From Nematopogon swammerdamellus (taxonomy: Eukaryota > Arthropoda > Insecta > Lepidoptera > Adelidae), in assembly GCA_946902875.1 (NCBI GenBank), contig OX336349.1, positions 21,909,891-21,973,890 of the forward strand: a stretch of 64,000 bases of DNA, written 5' to 3'. A program made the position numbers and the translations under genes. Each line of letters begins with the position of its first letter. Positions within the stretch are counted from its first letter, which is position 1. The notes under the pieces are model-generated. The model had not been told where the DNA came from. It saw only the letters and a list, made by a program, of their open reading frames with translations, and ran no database searches. Positions 41,126-51,606 of this stretch are shown here, piece by piece.

Positions 41126-41560
41126 ATATATACATATTTTTGTTTTCGTCGACGTTGTAGCTGAGCTGCTGATGAGTTAGGTGTGATGTGCTCGATTTTT
41201 AGATTTTAATGTAATCCTGACATGATAGAGTGCTCTGCATCACCTACATGACGATGTCAGTCAGGTGAGCCCAGCCGGCCGGCGCGCGGCACGCCTCGCT
41301 CCCTCGCTCGCTCCTGTAGCAACGAGGTGCCAGTGCCAGGTCACTCTTCCCTTTTGAAACATTTTAATATTTAAAATGCTCAATTAGTTATTATTATTTT
41401 TGAAGTATTTATTGCCTACTGTAAAATTTTACTGATTTTGGACAAGACAGGAGACATTGGTAGAGATGTCATCGTTTGCGAAGGCGTGAAGCGCTTCCGT
41501 CGAGTTCAGAACGAAACTAAAAAATAGTATACTGCTCGCCGCCGCGCCGCCGCCGCCGCT
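41126..41560. other. Reck intron 2: no gene recognised
   Basis: Includes the GC-rich GGCCGGCGCGCGGC around 41275. No exon or repeat partner was seen. Confidence 0.35.
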
Positions 41561-41569
41561 CGCACGATT

Positions 41570-41680
41570 GCGTAAAATTTCAACCGGCTACCTATTATAC
41601 GGTTCAAAAGATACAAAGACAGACGGACAGACAGACAGATGGACAGACGGCGTAGGCTTAGTACCTAATAGGTTCCGTAT
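41570..41680 (+). repeat. Dispersed repeat with GACAGACGGACAGAC tract
   Basis: AAATTTCAACCGGCTACCTA, ACGGTTCAAAAGATACA and a GACAGACGGACAGACAGACA run match 57633-57735. Probably two fragments of one non-autonomous element. Confidence 0.5.
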
Positions 41681-41864
41681 GGATACAGAATTGGTCACGT
41701 AGCAGTAGGAGCAAACATCGAATGAATCGCGCGAGGTGTCCGCATCGCGATGTGTGCGTCGCCGTCAGCGCGGTGCGTCGCGCGCGCGTCGCATAGGAAT
41801 CGGCTACTTGCTTTGCGGCCGCCACACACCGCACACCATCGCATCGTACGCACCCAGCCCTGCT

Positions 41865-41912
41865 GCCGTGCCGTGCCGTGCCGTGCCGTGCCGTGCCGTG
41901 CCGTGCGTGCCT
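41865..41912. repeat. (CCGTG)n microsatellite
   Basis: About nine uninterrupted CCGTG units, followed by a degenerate GCGTGCCTGCGTACGTGCCT run. Confidence 0.9.
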
Positions 41913-42029
41913 GCGTACGTGCCTGCGTGCCACATCACATCACACATGCCCTAGAAGAAATGGCAGGGAACGCGATGTGGCCCGCATGCCCACCATTCTA
42001 CTCGCAGCCTTACAATCTTGTAATTCTAC

Positions 42030-43590
42030 GCTTGCAGCAATGCGCACATCAGCTCTTCGCTCGCGGCCGCTCTGCGATCGCATGTCGACATCTGCAGCTA
42101 AGACTGCGCGCAACGATGTATGCTGTGACGATGTCGAGCGGCGACAAGCGCGGCGGAGGCGGCCGGCGCGGCGGCGCTACGCGTGATCTCACTCATGTAT
42201 GCCAGTAGTGCCTACAGCTGATATTGTTCACTAGCTGGATTGATGGGTGGGAATGTTGGCGATACCCTGTTCTCATAGAGCGCTGTTGATGGCTATGAGG
42301 TGTTAGGTCGGTCGGTCGGAGGCGGCAGGCGTCCCAGCACTTCACGCGCGGCGAGTCGCTCGCGCGAGGCGCTCGGCGAGTGACGGCTAGGCGAGCGGCA
42401 GCCGTCTACACGCTCGCCTAGCTCAGTCGCCGCCAAAACGCCGAAGACGAAGATGGAGGTTCAGTTGGTCGCTGCTAAAAATTATTCCATCGTGTCATTC
42501 TCACTCTCGCACGTTCTCACTCTGCAACGGCGCAAAAAACCTGATGTACGCGCGCGTGTGGAGGGCAGCCGCTCGCGCTCGCCACTCGCCACTTTGATCT
42601 TTGCCAAAAAACCGCCACGGGAAGCGAGCGCAGGCGAGGCGAGGCGAGCGGACACGAGTCGACGCGAGCGGCCCTCCACACGCTCGCGCTCGCTCGCCGC
42701 GCGTGAAGTGCGGGTACCACACACAGCAAGCGTGAAGCGAGCGACACGTCACGTGCGAGCCGGGGCGGCGCGGCGGTGCGGGTGCGACGCGGGCTGCGTG
42801 CATCACGCGTGCGGGCGGAGACACGTATTTAATTCTGTCTCGTTAGTGGATTTGGTGTGACGTCTGTTTCCTTCGCTCGGCGGAGGAGGCGGGCGCGGCG
42901 GTCTCGGGTAGCGGCTGCGGGTAGGTCGCGGGGCGGGAGAGCGGCGAATGCAGCATCATGGATGGACGCAGGGTAGAGGAAGCGCCTCGCAGTCGGAATA
43001 TTAATTAGCGCCGACACCCCGCCCCGCCCCGCGCCCCGCGCCCGCCCGCACACATGCGTCCCACCCGCTCACCACGCTGCTGCTGCTCGTATGTAAACAC
43101 ACTATCTGAGTGAACTTCAATATGTTTAATTAAACCATGTGTTTAAAGTATTGTCCCGTCACTGGTTTTGGCAAAATTGTGGCTGAGGGCAGGTTTGCCA
43201 GATAAATAAAGTGGACATTATTCACCAAAGGTTCCACCTTTCATTTTATGAGTTTGATTTTTTCCAGAAATAATAGGTTTTGATTAAAATCACCAATTAT
43301 AATACGGAGGCAGTAGGGGACAACACAGGGGATAAATTCAATTATAGATATATATTTTTATATCTTAAATCACCTGCACCTGCTTTCAACAATTTATGAT
43401 AATAATAATATCCTTAAATTCCGTACACAAATATGGAATATAAAATAAATAACACACACAACTTCTATCTAACATACCCTTCACTCATCCATCCTATCTT
43501 CCATCTGTGCACACAAAACTTACGCCATCGTCGCTTGAGTGCGCGCACCAACTATACCAACACTCAAAAATGTTGAGTCAAAAACGAGGA
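42030..43590. other. Reck intron 2: GC-rich island, no gene recognised
   Basis: 42300-43075 is strongly CpG-rich, with multiple overlapping open frames on both strands whose residues are mostly Arg, Ala and Ser. I see no consistent exon signals. An intronic CpG island, enhancer or alternative promoter is possible. 43090-43590 is AT-rich without recognised content. Confidence 0.35.
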
Positions 43591-43655
43591 CACTTCGTAG
43601 TCCACGTTTACCGTGAACAGAGCATCGGCGACATGGCTTCTCCACGGTAAACGTG

Positions 43656-43840
43656 TCAGTCAGTCAGTCAGCGTGTAAGCGTCCACTGCTGGACATACGC
43701 CTCTCCAATTTTCCTCCAGTCCTCCCGGCCTTCAGCGGTACGGAACCACTGCTTTCCGCCGACGCACTTGATGTCGTCGTCCCACCTGGCGGGTGGTCTT
43801 CCCACAGTCCGTTTTCCTGTCCACGGCCGCCAGTGTAGAA
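43656..43840 (-). pseudogene. RTE-type LINE 3' end with 13-bp target duplication
   Basis: On the minus strand the insert encodes the C-terminal stretch TGKRTVGRPPARWDDDIKCV and REDWRKIGEAYVQQWTLTR, then a stop and a TGAC-repeat tail. CACGGTAAACGTG flanks it on both sides (43643-43655 and 43841-43853), a clear target-site duplication. Only 185 bp were inserted: a severely 5'-truncated copy. Confidence 0.88.
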
Positions 43841-44037
43841 CACGGTAAACGTGAACACTGGCGAATAGCTTTGCTAGCAAATAGCTAGCAAGCTTTTAAA
43901 GCTTTGTGTCGATATAGGCAGAGTTGAAAGATGCATTTTAGTGAAATAATAATTGTTTGCCGCAGACGCGTAGTTTTGGAGAAAAAAATTATAATGAAAA
44001 AGGGGGTCGCACGGTGCTCTGCTCATTGCGCGGTGCG

Positions 44038-44106
44038 GCTCGGCGCCAGGCTCGGCGCCAGGCTCGGCGCCAGGCTCGGCGCCAGGCTCGGCGCTAGGTT
44101 CGGCGC
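44038..44106. repeat. 12-bp tandem repeat GCTCGGCGCCAG, about 5 copies
   Basis: Five near-identical units, the last with CGCTAGG. The open frame through it (repeating LGAR) is a repeat artefact. Confidence 0.88.
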
Positions 44107-44305
44107 GGGGCTCTGCGGCGCCGGCGGGGGACACGGGGCGCTAGGCCGACCGAGGTGTAGTGAATGTGGAGATTTATAATGTTGTCGAAGCTCTTCTTGA
44201 ATGACGAAGGTTGCTCGAAGTAGAGGCGCGCGATACGTGATGTTCGTGCAACCGCCGCCTCCGCCCCGCTCGCCCCGCCGCCGCCCGCTAGTCATCTAGC
44301 TAGGG

Positions 44306-45331
44306 CAAGGCTGTCCAACATACGGCCCGCGGGCCACGAAGTGGCCCGCGGGGGCGGTCAATCCGGCCCGCCATGTCTTGCTTTTTTACAAAATACTGTT
44401 TTGGCGGCCGATTTGATACGCAAAGTGCGCATTGAGTGAATTGAATACCAACCAACCATCGCTGCGCTTCGCCGTCTCCGCCGCGCCGCTGCCGAAGGAA
44501 AGGATCAACTTTCTGAACTCTATGAACATGTTCAAGCTTTCACCAAAAAGTTGGAAAAACAGGTGAAAAACAGTTGGGACATTGGGCGACCCTTACTACT
44601 CGAAATCAACAGACTCTGGATTTCGGAAAGTATGTTGCTTTGCTTAAAAAGCTAAGGAATGAATTTGACGAGAGGTTCAACGACTTTAAAATTCAAGAAC
44701 CCTACATGAAAGTGTTTAAAAATCAATTTGATATCGAGATTGAAGATATGGATCAACATATCCAAATGGAGTTGATTGAGCTGCAAAGTAATGCATGTGT
44801 GGTATGTCTTCTTAAAACTGCCTATAATAGTTGCCTACAGATTGGACTGATCGAATTTTACAAAAAATATATAAAACCTGATCAGTATCCAAACTTATCT
44901 AAGCTGGCTTTAGAACAAGTGTCTTTATTTGGAAGTACTTATTCTTGCGAGCAGTTTTTTTCCCGCATGAAGCATGTAAAATCAAAGACCAGATCATCTC
45001 TGACAGACAACCACCTGAACGGCCTTCGCCGCATTGCAACATCCAAAATATCACCTGATATAGACTCACTGTTTAAAAAAACAATGTCAACAATCACATT
45101 AAGTTTTACATTTAGTAAGAACTTGTACCTACTTAACTTGAAATTTACCATTGTAATTTACCATTGTTTACCAATATATGTATAATAAATTAGATAAATA
45201 GAAAACTATAGCAAAGCGTTTTAATTACATTAGCACTCCGGTCTTTCCTAGAAAAAAACATCTGCTCTGGCCCTCCGCATTGGTAAAAATTATTAAACTG
45301 GCCCGCCACTGGATTAGGTTGGACACCCCTG
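44306..45331 (+). mobile_element. hAT element, GTF2IRD2/Charlie-like, with 8-bp duplication
   Basis: The left end CAAGGCTGTCCAACATACGG and right end GTTGGACACCCCTG are inverted (consensus CAGGGGTGTCCAAC). AGCTAGGG lies on both sides (44298-44305 and 45332-45339), a perfect 8-bp target duplication as made by hAT transposases. The 1026-bp body keeps only the 3' part of a transposase gene, so it is an internally deleted copy. CGGCCCGCGGGCC and GGCCCGCC words mark both subterminal regions. Confidence 0.9.
44574..45185 (+). pseudogene. hAT transposase C-terminal part
   Basis: A 203-codon frame encodes the end of a hAT transposase. It shows FYKKYIKPDQYPNLSKLALE and LFGSTYSCEQFFSRMKHVKS, the latter being the conserved hAT C-terminal dimerisation region (SLFGSTYLCEQ.FS.M). 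Then TRSSLTDNHLNGLRRIATS follows. This form is typical of the GTF2IRD2-like/Charlie group of hAT elements. The N-terminal BED zinc finger and the first catalytic acidic residues are missing, so it cannot transpose itself. The extra residues after KKTMSTITLS look like non-conserved read-through. Confidence 0.82.
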
Positions 45332-45539
45332 AGCTAGGGCCTAGCTAGATGACTAGCGGTGGCCTAGCTGCTAGGCCACCGAATATAACATGTCTGGGCG
45401 GTGCGGGAGTGGCGGGACGGTAGGTAGGAATGTTGTAATGTAGGAGGTAGGGTGGGAGCTGGGGTTATGTGAGCTACGTGTGACTAGTTAGCTATGTAGA
45501 TAATCCTCGCCACTCTTCTGCTTTCTGTACAGATACCAA

Positions 45540-45959
45540 TTTTTTTTTAACCTGACACGGTTGTCTACATCACCTACAACATTCGTGACGTCAGCCCATA
45601 ACACCGTGTGAACTTAGGTGCCATGTCGATGCTTCGCTTCATTTCACGTCGGCTACACTGAAGTCATCTGAAGTAGGCGGAAAACACGAACTATTTACAT
45701 AGCCGTTTCGACCGACGTTTCATTCAGTGCGGTGGTACCAACCCGCCCGAGTAGGATAGGAAGGGAAGGGACCTACAGTTTTACGTGGAATCCGAACCAC
45801 GGTCAGCCTCCAACGGTCTAGCGGTCACCCATCCAAGTACTGACCGCGCCCAGTGTCTGCACCGCTGAGCTATCGAGGCTGACAACCATCCAAGTACTGA
45901 CCGCGCTCAACGTTGCTTAACAATAGTCGACCGACCGTACCGCTGAGCTGCCGAGGCTA
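45540..45959 (-). mobile_element. tRNA-5S chimeric SINE, near-complete with duplicated head
   Basis: On the minus strand: GCCTCGGCAGCTCAGCGGTA (A-box-like), TTGTTAAGCAACGTTGAGCG and CGGTCAGTACTTGGATGG (5S-like), then a second head starting GCCTCGATAGCTCAGCGGTG with TGGGCGCGGTCAGTACTTGG and ATGGGTGACCGC. Next come GTGGTTCGGATTCCACGTAA (B-box-like) and the full tail to CCGTGTCAGGTT and a poly-A run at 45541-45548. This copy shows that head and tail belong to one element. Confidence 0.85.
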
Positions 45960-46084
45960 TAGTTTACTGTCCACTCTGCTCGTCTACGGAACTCGCTGCC
46001 GAACCGCACCCGCAATGCATCCCTCACTGAATTTATTTTTATTAAAATACATCTTTGCACTAATTCTACCTTAACTAACTTTAG

Positions 46085-46345
46085 CTTTGGTTTTGTTTGT
46101 TTTTTTAGGGTTTCGTACCTCAAAGGATAAAAAACAGAAAGCTTATTTATAGGTTCACTCACTCTCGCGTCTGTCTGTTCTTCTGTCGCAGATTATTTTC
46201 TCCGAATCGACTAGAGACGAAAAAAGTTGAAATTTTTTACACATAGAGTTTGATGACCCGTACATATAGCGAATGAACGAATTTCGATTTTGTGGGTCAA
46301 TTTTGGGGGACAGATTAGAAAGTAATTTTTTTTCAATTGCATCAT
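46085..46345 (-). repeat. GGGTTCCGTA-family repeat
   Basis: TTTTTTAGGGTTTCGTACCT, then CTCACTCTCGCGTCTGTCTG and a region with AAAAAGTTGAAATTTTTTAC. It matches the end of the copy at 52278-52508 read in reverse. Confidence 0.5.
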
Positions 46346-46437
46346 GCATGACTGATGTGTGATGTCGATGTGAGACCTATCAATGAAATGCTCAATACAA
46401 ATATGTATATATTTTTCATAATTTTAAAATGTATATA

Positions 46438-46701
46438 CAGGGTGTCCCAGAAACCGACGATAATCCGTCGACAGCTGATAAGGCTGCTAATAATTAGCAG
46501 GCTATTAATTAGCAACACTACTTTGTACTTGTGGCATTTAAAAAAAAATGAGCTGAGGGAGAAAATTTTGGATTTTTACAAAAATTACAATATCTAAAAA
46601 AACTAAGCCATTTTTACTAAACTTAAAATTAGATATTCTGAGAGGTCATTAGCAGCCCTATCAGCTGTCGACGGATTATCGTCGGTTTCTGGGACAACCT
46701 G
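46438..46701. mobile_element. TA-flanked mariner-type MITE, 264 bp
   Basis: CAGGGTGTCCCAGAAACCGA at the left mirrors TCGGTTTCTGGGACAACCTG at the right. The inverted ends extend through CGATAATCCGTCGACAGCTG for about 55 bp. TA flanks both sides (46436-46437 and 46702-46703). Ends of the type CAGGGTGTCCCA with a TA duplication fit the IS630/Tc1/mariner group. The interior is non-coding. Confidence 0.88.
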
Positions 46702-46759
46702 TATCTCTTATAGTTTACAGGAAAAATTTTAGTTTTCAATTCTGTTCTATTTTCTCTCT

Positions 46760-47955
46760 ACCTACACACAGGTGGTGCGAGAGTGTGCCGTGGACGCGGA
46801 ACTGGTATCAGGTGTCGCTTTAAATCGGTAGCGCGGGCGCTCCCTCCACCCACTGTCGCATCTTTTGGCAGCTGCGTATGGCTGCGTCGGTCGGCCGAGA
46901 TCAAAGGCGACGCCTCACGCGCTCGCGCCGTTTGATCTCCTCGCTCTCCTCTCCGCTGCGCTCCGGCGGCGGCGGAGCGCGGGGCGCGGGGGGCGGCCTC
47001 CGTGCGAGCGATGAACCACATTCGCGTCCTGTGACGTAACTCTTCTGGTTGCGGTCGCTCTGTTCTGTGTGCGCCGCGCCACCGCGCCGCGCCGCCCGCA
47101 GTGCCGCAGCACCCCTGTGCTCAGTGAACAGTGAACACTCATCAACATTCTCGAACCTGCAGTCGAATTTATTTGTTACAATGAAATCGATCAGCAGAAG
47201 TGCAAGTTTGCTGCAGCACTTACCTTACATCTCACACTCCACCCACTATACGCCGCGCCGCGCGGCGCCCGCCTATTTGGACCTACTTGATCCTCGACTT
47301 GATGAAAGTAAGTAATGAAGGGCGAGGCCGGAGGCCGAGCTGCGTTCAGGAAGAAGCTAAACCTTCTAGTACCTATTAAGTATTCTGTGACTTGATCTCA
47401 TCATTCGTACCTTACCTACCGAGCAACCGACCGCCGCGCCGCCGCCGCCGCCGTCGTCGTCGCCTGCGTCGCCCGCGCCGGAAGCAGCAGCGTGTCGCGC
47501 GACCCGAGGCGCGACCGGCTGTCCTCTATACTATGTCGAGCGAGATCGACCGACTCGGTTACCAGGGCTCAATCAGAGAATGGAATAATTATTTGTAATG
47601 CACAAACAGCGTGTGGTGGCGTGAGGGCGAGTGTAGGTGTTTGTTACTATGATGCGGCTGGAGAGGGAGGGAGGGAAGGGTCGAACCGCGCCCTCAGTGG
47701 AGTTTGGAAAGGGTTGCGGACTATACCGGCCGAGCCAACGCCTCTCGACCTCGATTGATCGAACACCGACGTAGACGAGGAAAGCAGACTGTGCGGGAGG
47801 CTCCTCGGGAGAGAGAGGTCTATTCTGTTGGCGCACTCGTACGTCTGTTCTTTTCTGTGTCGATTCGATCGGTCGATGGTCTGGCTAGTTGAAGCAGAGA
47901 GTTTCGTATCTGTAATATCGCAGTAGTTCGCAGCTGCAAATTTAAACGCGGCGGC
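46760..47955. other. Reck intron 2: GC-rich islands, no gene recognised
   Basis: CpG-rich blocks at 46790-47110 and 47420-47530 (GCCGCCGCCGCCGTCGTCGT) alternate with ordinary DNA. Open frames lie on both strands without exon signals or motifs. Confidence 0.35.
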
Positions 47956-47959
47956 GCGT

Positions 47960-50340
47960 AATACTAGCATGCTCGTTGTGGCGATCTCAAACTGACACTA
48001 GCTATTTTACTCTACCGACCCTCGTCCGCGACTCTACCTGCGTAGACACGTTTGGGTTCAAATACTAGCGTGCTCGTTGTGGCGATCTCAAACTGACACT
48101 AGCTACTTTACTCTACCGACCCCTCGTCCGCGACTCTACCTGCGTAGACACGTTTGGGTTCAAATACTAGCGTGCTCGTTGTGGCGATCTCAAACTGACA
48201 CTAGCTACTTTACTCTACCGACCCTCGTCCGCGACTCTACCTGCGTAGACACGTTTGGGTTCAAATACTAGCGTGCTCGTTGTGGCGATCTCAAACTGAC
48301 ACTAGCTACTTTACTCTACCGACCCCTCGTCCGCGACTCTACCTGCGTAGACACGTTTGGGTTCAAATACTAGCGTGCTCGTTGTGGCGATCTCAAACTG
48401 ACACTAGCTACTTTACTCTACCGACCCTCGTCCGCGACTCTACCTGCGTAGACACGTTTGGGTTCAAATACTAGCGTGCTCGTTGTGGCGATCTCAAACT
48501 GACACTAGCTACTTTACTCTACCGACCCCTCGTCCGCGACTCTACCTGCGTAGACACGTTTGGGTTCAAATACTAGCGTGCTCGTTGTGGCGATCTCAAA
48601 CTGACACTAGCTACTTTACTCTACCGACCCTCGTCCGCGACTCTACCTGCGTAGACACGTTTGGGTTCAAATACTAGCGTGCTCGTTGTGGCGATCTCAA
48701 ACTGACACTAGCTACTTTACTCTACCGACCCTCGTCCGCGACTCTACCTGCGTAGACACGTTTGGGTTCAAATACTAGCGTGCTCGTTGTGGCGATCTCA
48801 AACTGACACTAGCTACTTTACTCTACCGACCCCTCGTCCGCGACTCTACCTGCGTAGACACGTTTGGGTTCAAATACTAGCGTGCTCGTTGTGGCGATCT
48901 CAAACTGACACTAGCTACTTTACTCTACCGACCCTCGTCCGCGACTCTACCTGCGTAGACACGTTTGGGTTCAAATACTAGCGTGCTCGTTGTGGCGATC
49001 TCAAACTGACACTAGCTATTTTACTCTACCGACCCTCGTCCGCGACTCTACCTGCGTAGACACGTTTGAGTTCAAATACTAGCGTGCTCGTTGTGGCGAT
49101 CTCAAACTGACACTAGCTACTTTACTCTACCGACCCTCGTCCGCGACTCTACCTGCGTAGACACGTTTGGGTTCAAATACTAGCGTGCTCGTTGTGGCGA
49201 TCTCAAACTGACACTAGCTACTTTACTCTACCGACCCTCGTCCGCGACTCTACCTGCGTAGACACGTTTGGGTTCAAATACTAGCGTGCTCGTTGTGGCG
49301 ATCTCAAACTGACACTAGCTACTTTACTCTACCGACCCCTCGTCCGCGACTCTACCTGCGTAGACACGTTTGGGTTCAAATACTAGCGTGCTCGTTGTGG
49401 CGATCTCAAACTGACACTAGCTACTTTACTCTACCGACACCTCGTCCGCGACTCTACCTGCGTAGACACGTTTTGGTTCAAATACTAGCGTGCTCGTTGT
49501 GGCGATCTCAAACTGACACTAGCTACTTCACTCTACCGACCCCTCGTCCGCGACTCTACCTGCGTAGATACGTTTGGGTTCAAATACTAATGTGCTCGTT
49601 GTGGCGATCTCAAACTGACAATAGCTACTTTACTCTACCGACCCCTCGTCCGCGACTCTACCTGCGTAGACACGTTTGGGTTCAAATACTAGCGTGCTCG
49701 TTGTGGCGATCTCAAACTGACACTAGCTACTTTACTCTACCGACCCCTCGTCGGCGACTCTACCTGCGTAGACACGTTTGGGTTCAAATACTAGCGTGCT
49801 CGTTGTGGCGATCTCAAACTGACACTAGCTACTTTACTCTACCGACCCCTCGTCCGCGACTCTACCTGCGTAGACACGTTTGGGTTCAAATACTAGCGTG
49901 CTCGTTGTGGCGATCTCAAACTGACACTAGCTACTTTACTCTACCGACACCTCGTCCGCGACTCTACCTGCGTAGACACGTTTTGGTTCAAATACTAGCG
50001 TGCTCGTTGTGGCGATCTCAAACTGACACTAGCTACTTCACTCTACCGACCCCTCGTCCGCGACTCTACCTGCGTAGATACGTTTGGGTTCAAATACTAA
50101 TGTGCTCGTTGTGGCGATCTCAAACTGACAATAGCTACTTTACTCTACCGACCCCTCGTCCGCGACTCTACCTGCGTAGACACGTTTGGGTTCAAATACT
50201 AGCGTGCTCGTTGTGGCGATCTCAAACTGACACTAGCTACTTTACTCTACCGACCCTCGTCCGCGACTCTACCTGCGTAGACACGTTTGGGTTCAAATAC
50301 TAGCGTGCTCGTGGCGATCTCAAAATGACACTAGCTACTC
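47960..50340. repeat. 101/102-bp satellite array, about 23 units
   Basis: Each unit runs AATACTAGCGTGCTCGTTGT ... ACACGTTTGGGTTCA. Units alternate between 101 and 102 bp in the first part, depending on ACCCTCG versus ACCCCTCG, giving a 203-bp dimer period (48077, 48280, 48483). The last third is all 102 bp and contains a five-unit block repeated at 510 bp, marked by TTTTGGTTCA at about 49471 and 49981. The 336-codon frame at 49293-50303 exists only because 102 is divisible by three. Confidence 0.93.
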
Positions 50341-50640
50341 TAATTTACTGCCCTAGTTTGATGTGTGATGCTATAGATAGAGTATGCCGAGGGCGGCAGA
50401 GTGTAGGGCTGGTATCAGTTAGTGCACTGTACCCGCTAACTCTACTTATGAAAACTTTGTTACTAACTCGGAATTGAATACTATTTAGTAGAACCAACTT
50501 AATATTTCGTAAACGGAAATTTTTACACATAAGTTCTTGTTTCGAAATATGTATATGAGTAGTAATAGGGGTAGGTACTAACTGTACCGCGGTACCAGGG
50601 CAGCAGAAATCTGTCTATATTCGGTCTAGCCTGAGTCTAG
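50341..50640. other. Reck intron 2: nothing recognised
   Basis: Unique-looking DNA between the satellite and a LINE fragment. Confidence 0.4.
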
Positions 50641-50749
50641 ACCGCGGTGCGGGGGTGGTGGGCGGTGACTGGCAGAAGGCAGCGTTCACGTGGAAGCGGG
50701 ACAGGTGTCACGGTGGAGGCGGGGCGGGGAGGCGGGGCGCGACGGGCGG

Positions 50750-51600
50750 AGAAGAAGCTCCTGAACTCCACTCCGTCCGTTCGGTCGCGTGCCCTCCTCG
50801 CGGCCATGCACAGGTGCAGCTGGCGCTGTTCGCCGACCGCACCGCACCGCTCTCTATTACAGATGCAGACCGATCCAGCGCATTGTAAAGCTGCTGCAGC
50901 AGGCGCTGTACAGGGTCGAGGTCAGCCCCGAGAAGAGCCCGGCCATCATCTTCAGCCGGACTCTTAGACCAGTATTACCTCCCAAACAGGTTTATTTATT
51001 TATTTATTTGGTTTTCTACAAGTAGGACACAACATAACATAAAATAAAATAATACAGGTATTCTTAAAACTAGCCTTATGTCTACTCAATGATAGGAAAC
51101 ACTGCATTCATATACCTACAGTAAGTGGATCGGAACGATCGAACAGGTGCAGATCTGCGGCGGTGCCATACCCTGGGTCAACGAGTCACCCAAGTACCTG
51201 GGCTGGTCGTCACGCTGGACAGGAGACTCACGTTTGCGACTCATATCAAAAACTTGACCGCTAGAGCTGCAGATATTTGTGGCCGCCTGTACCCCATGTT
51301 GAACAGGAAGAGTAAGTTGTCACTTAGAAATAAGCTGACAATTTTACAAAACCTGCATTCGACCCGTCATGTCATGCATGACCTACGCCTCACCGGCGCG
51401 CGGCGCGGCAGCGTAGGCGTGGGCGCATGCGGCCAAAGGACTCATCAACAAGATGAGGGTCAGGCAACACTAGTTCTTGCGCATCGCTGCAGGTTTACAC
51501 AGAAACGCCAAGCTGCACAGAGAGCTAGGTATAGCACCGCTGGAGGGGAGGAGTATCTCCAGACGCTGCGCACGGTCTGCCGCGAGAGTACAGTTGGTAT
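50750..51600 (+). pseudogene. Decayed LINE reverse-transcriptase fragment
   Basis: Frames in sequence encode QVQLALFADRT (motif C region with the catalytic DD changed), VKLLQQALYRVEVSPEKS, then WVNESPKYLGLVVTLDRRLT, FATHIKNLTARAADICGRLY and PMLNRKSKLS, typical of the palm-to-thumb region of jockey-clade LINEs. At about 51480-51590 AKLHRELGIAPLEE-like pieces follow out of frame. An AT-rich insert interrupts it at about 50992-51128. Frameshifts and the lost aspartates make it dead. It is a different family from the 22-28 kb LINE. Confidence 0.65.
50992..51128 (-). mobile_element. Retroposon insertion in the LINE fragment
   Basis: Read on the minus strand, an AT-rich segment ends in AAATAAATAAATAAAT. 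It separates the coding pieces PVLPPKQ and ICGGAIPWVNESPK, which should lie close together. The (AAAT)n end suggests a 5'-truncated LINE tail. No clear target duplication was seen. Confidence 0.5.
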
Positions 51601-51606
51601 AGAGCA

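Noticed and set aside
42453..42860. 135-codon frame in a GC-rich island
   Set aside because: Several frames on both strands are open here; no splice-site pair or recognisable domain.
49293..50303. 336-codon open frame
   Set aside because: It is the 102-bp satellite read in one register; the encoded 34-residue unit simply repeats, with no independent codon signal.
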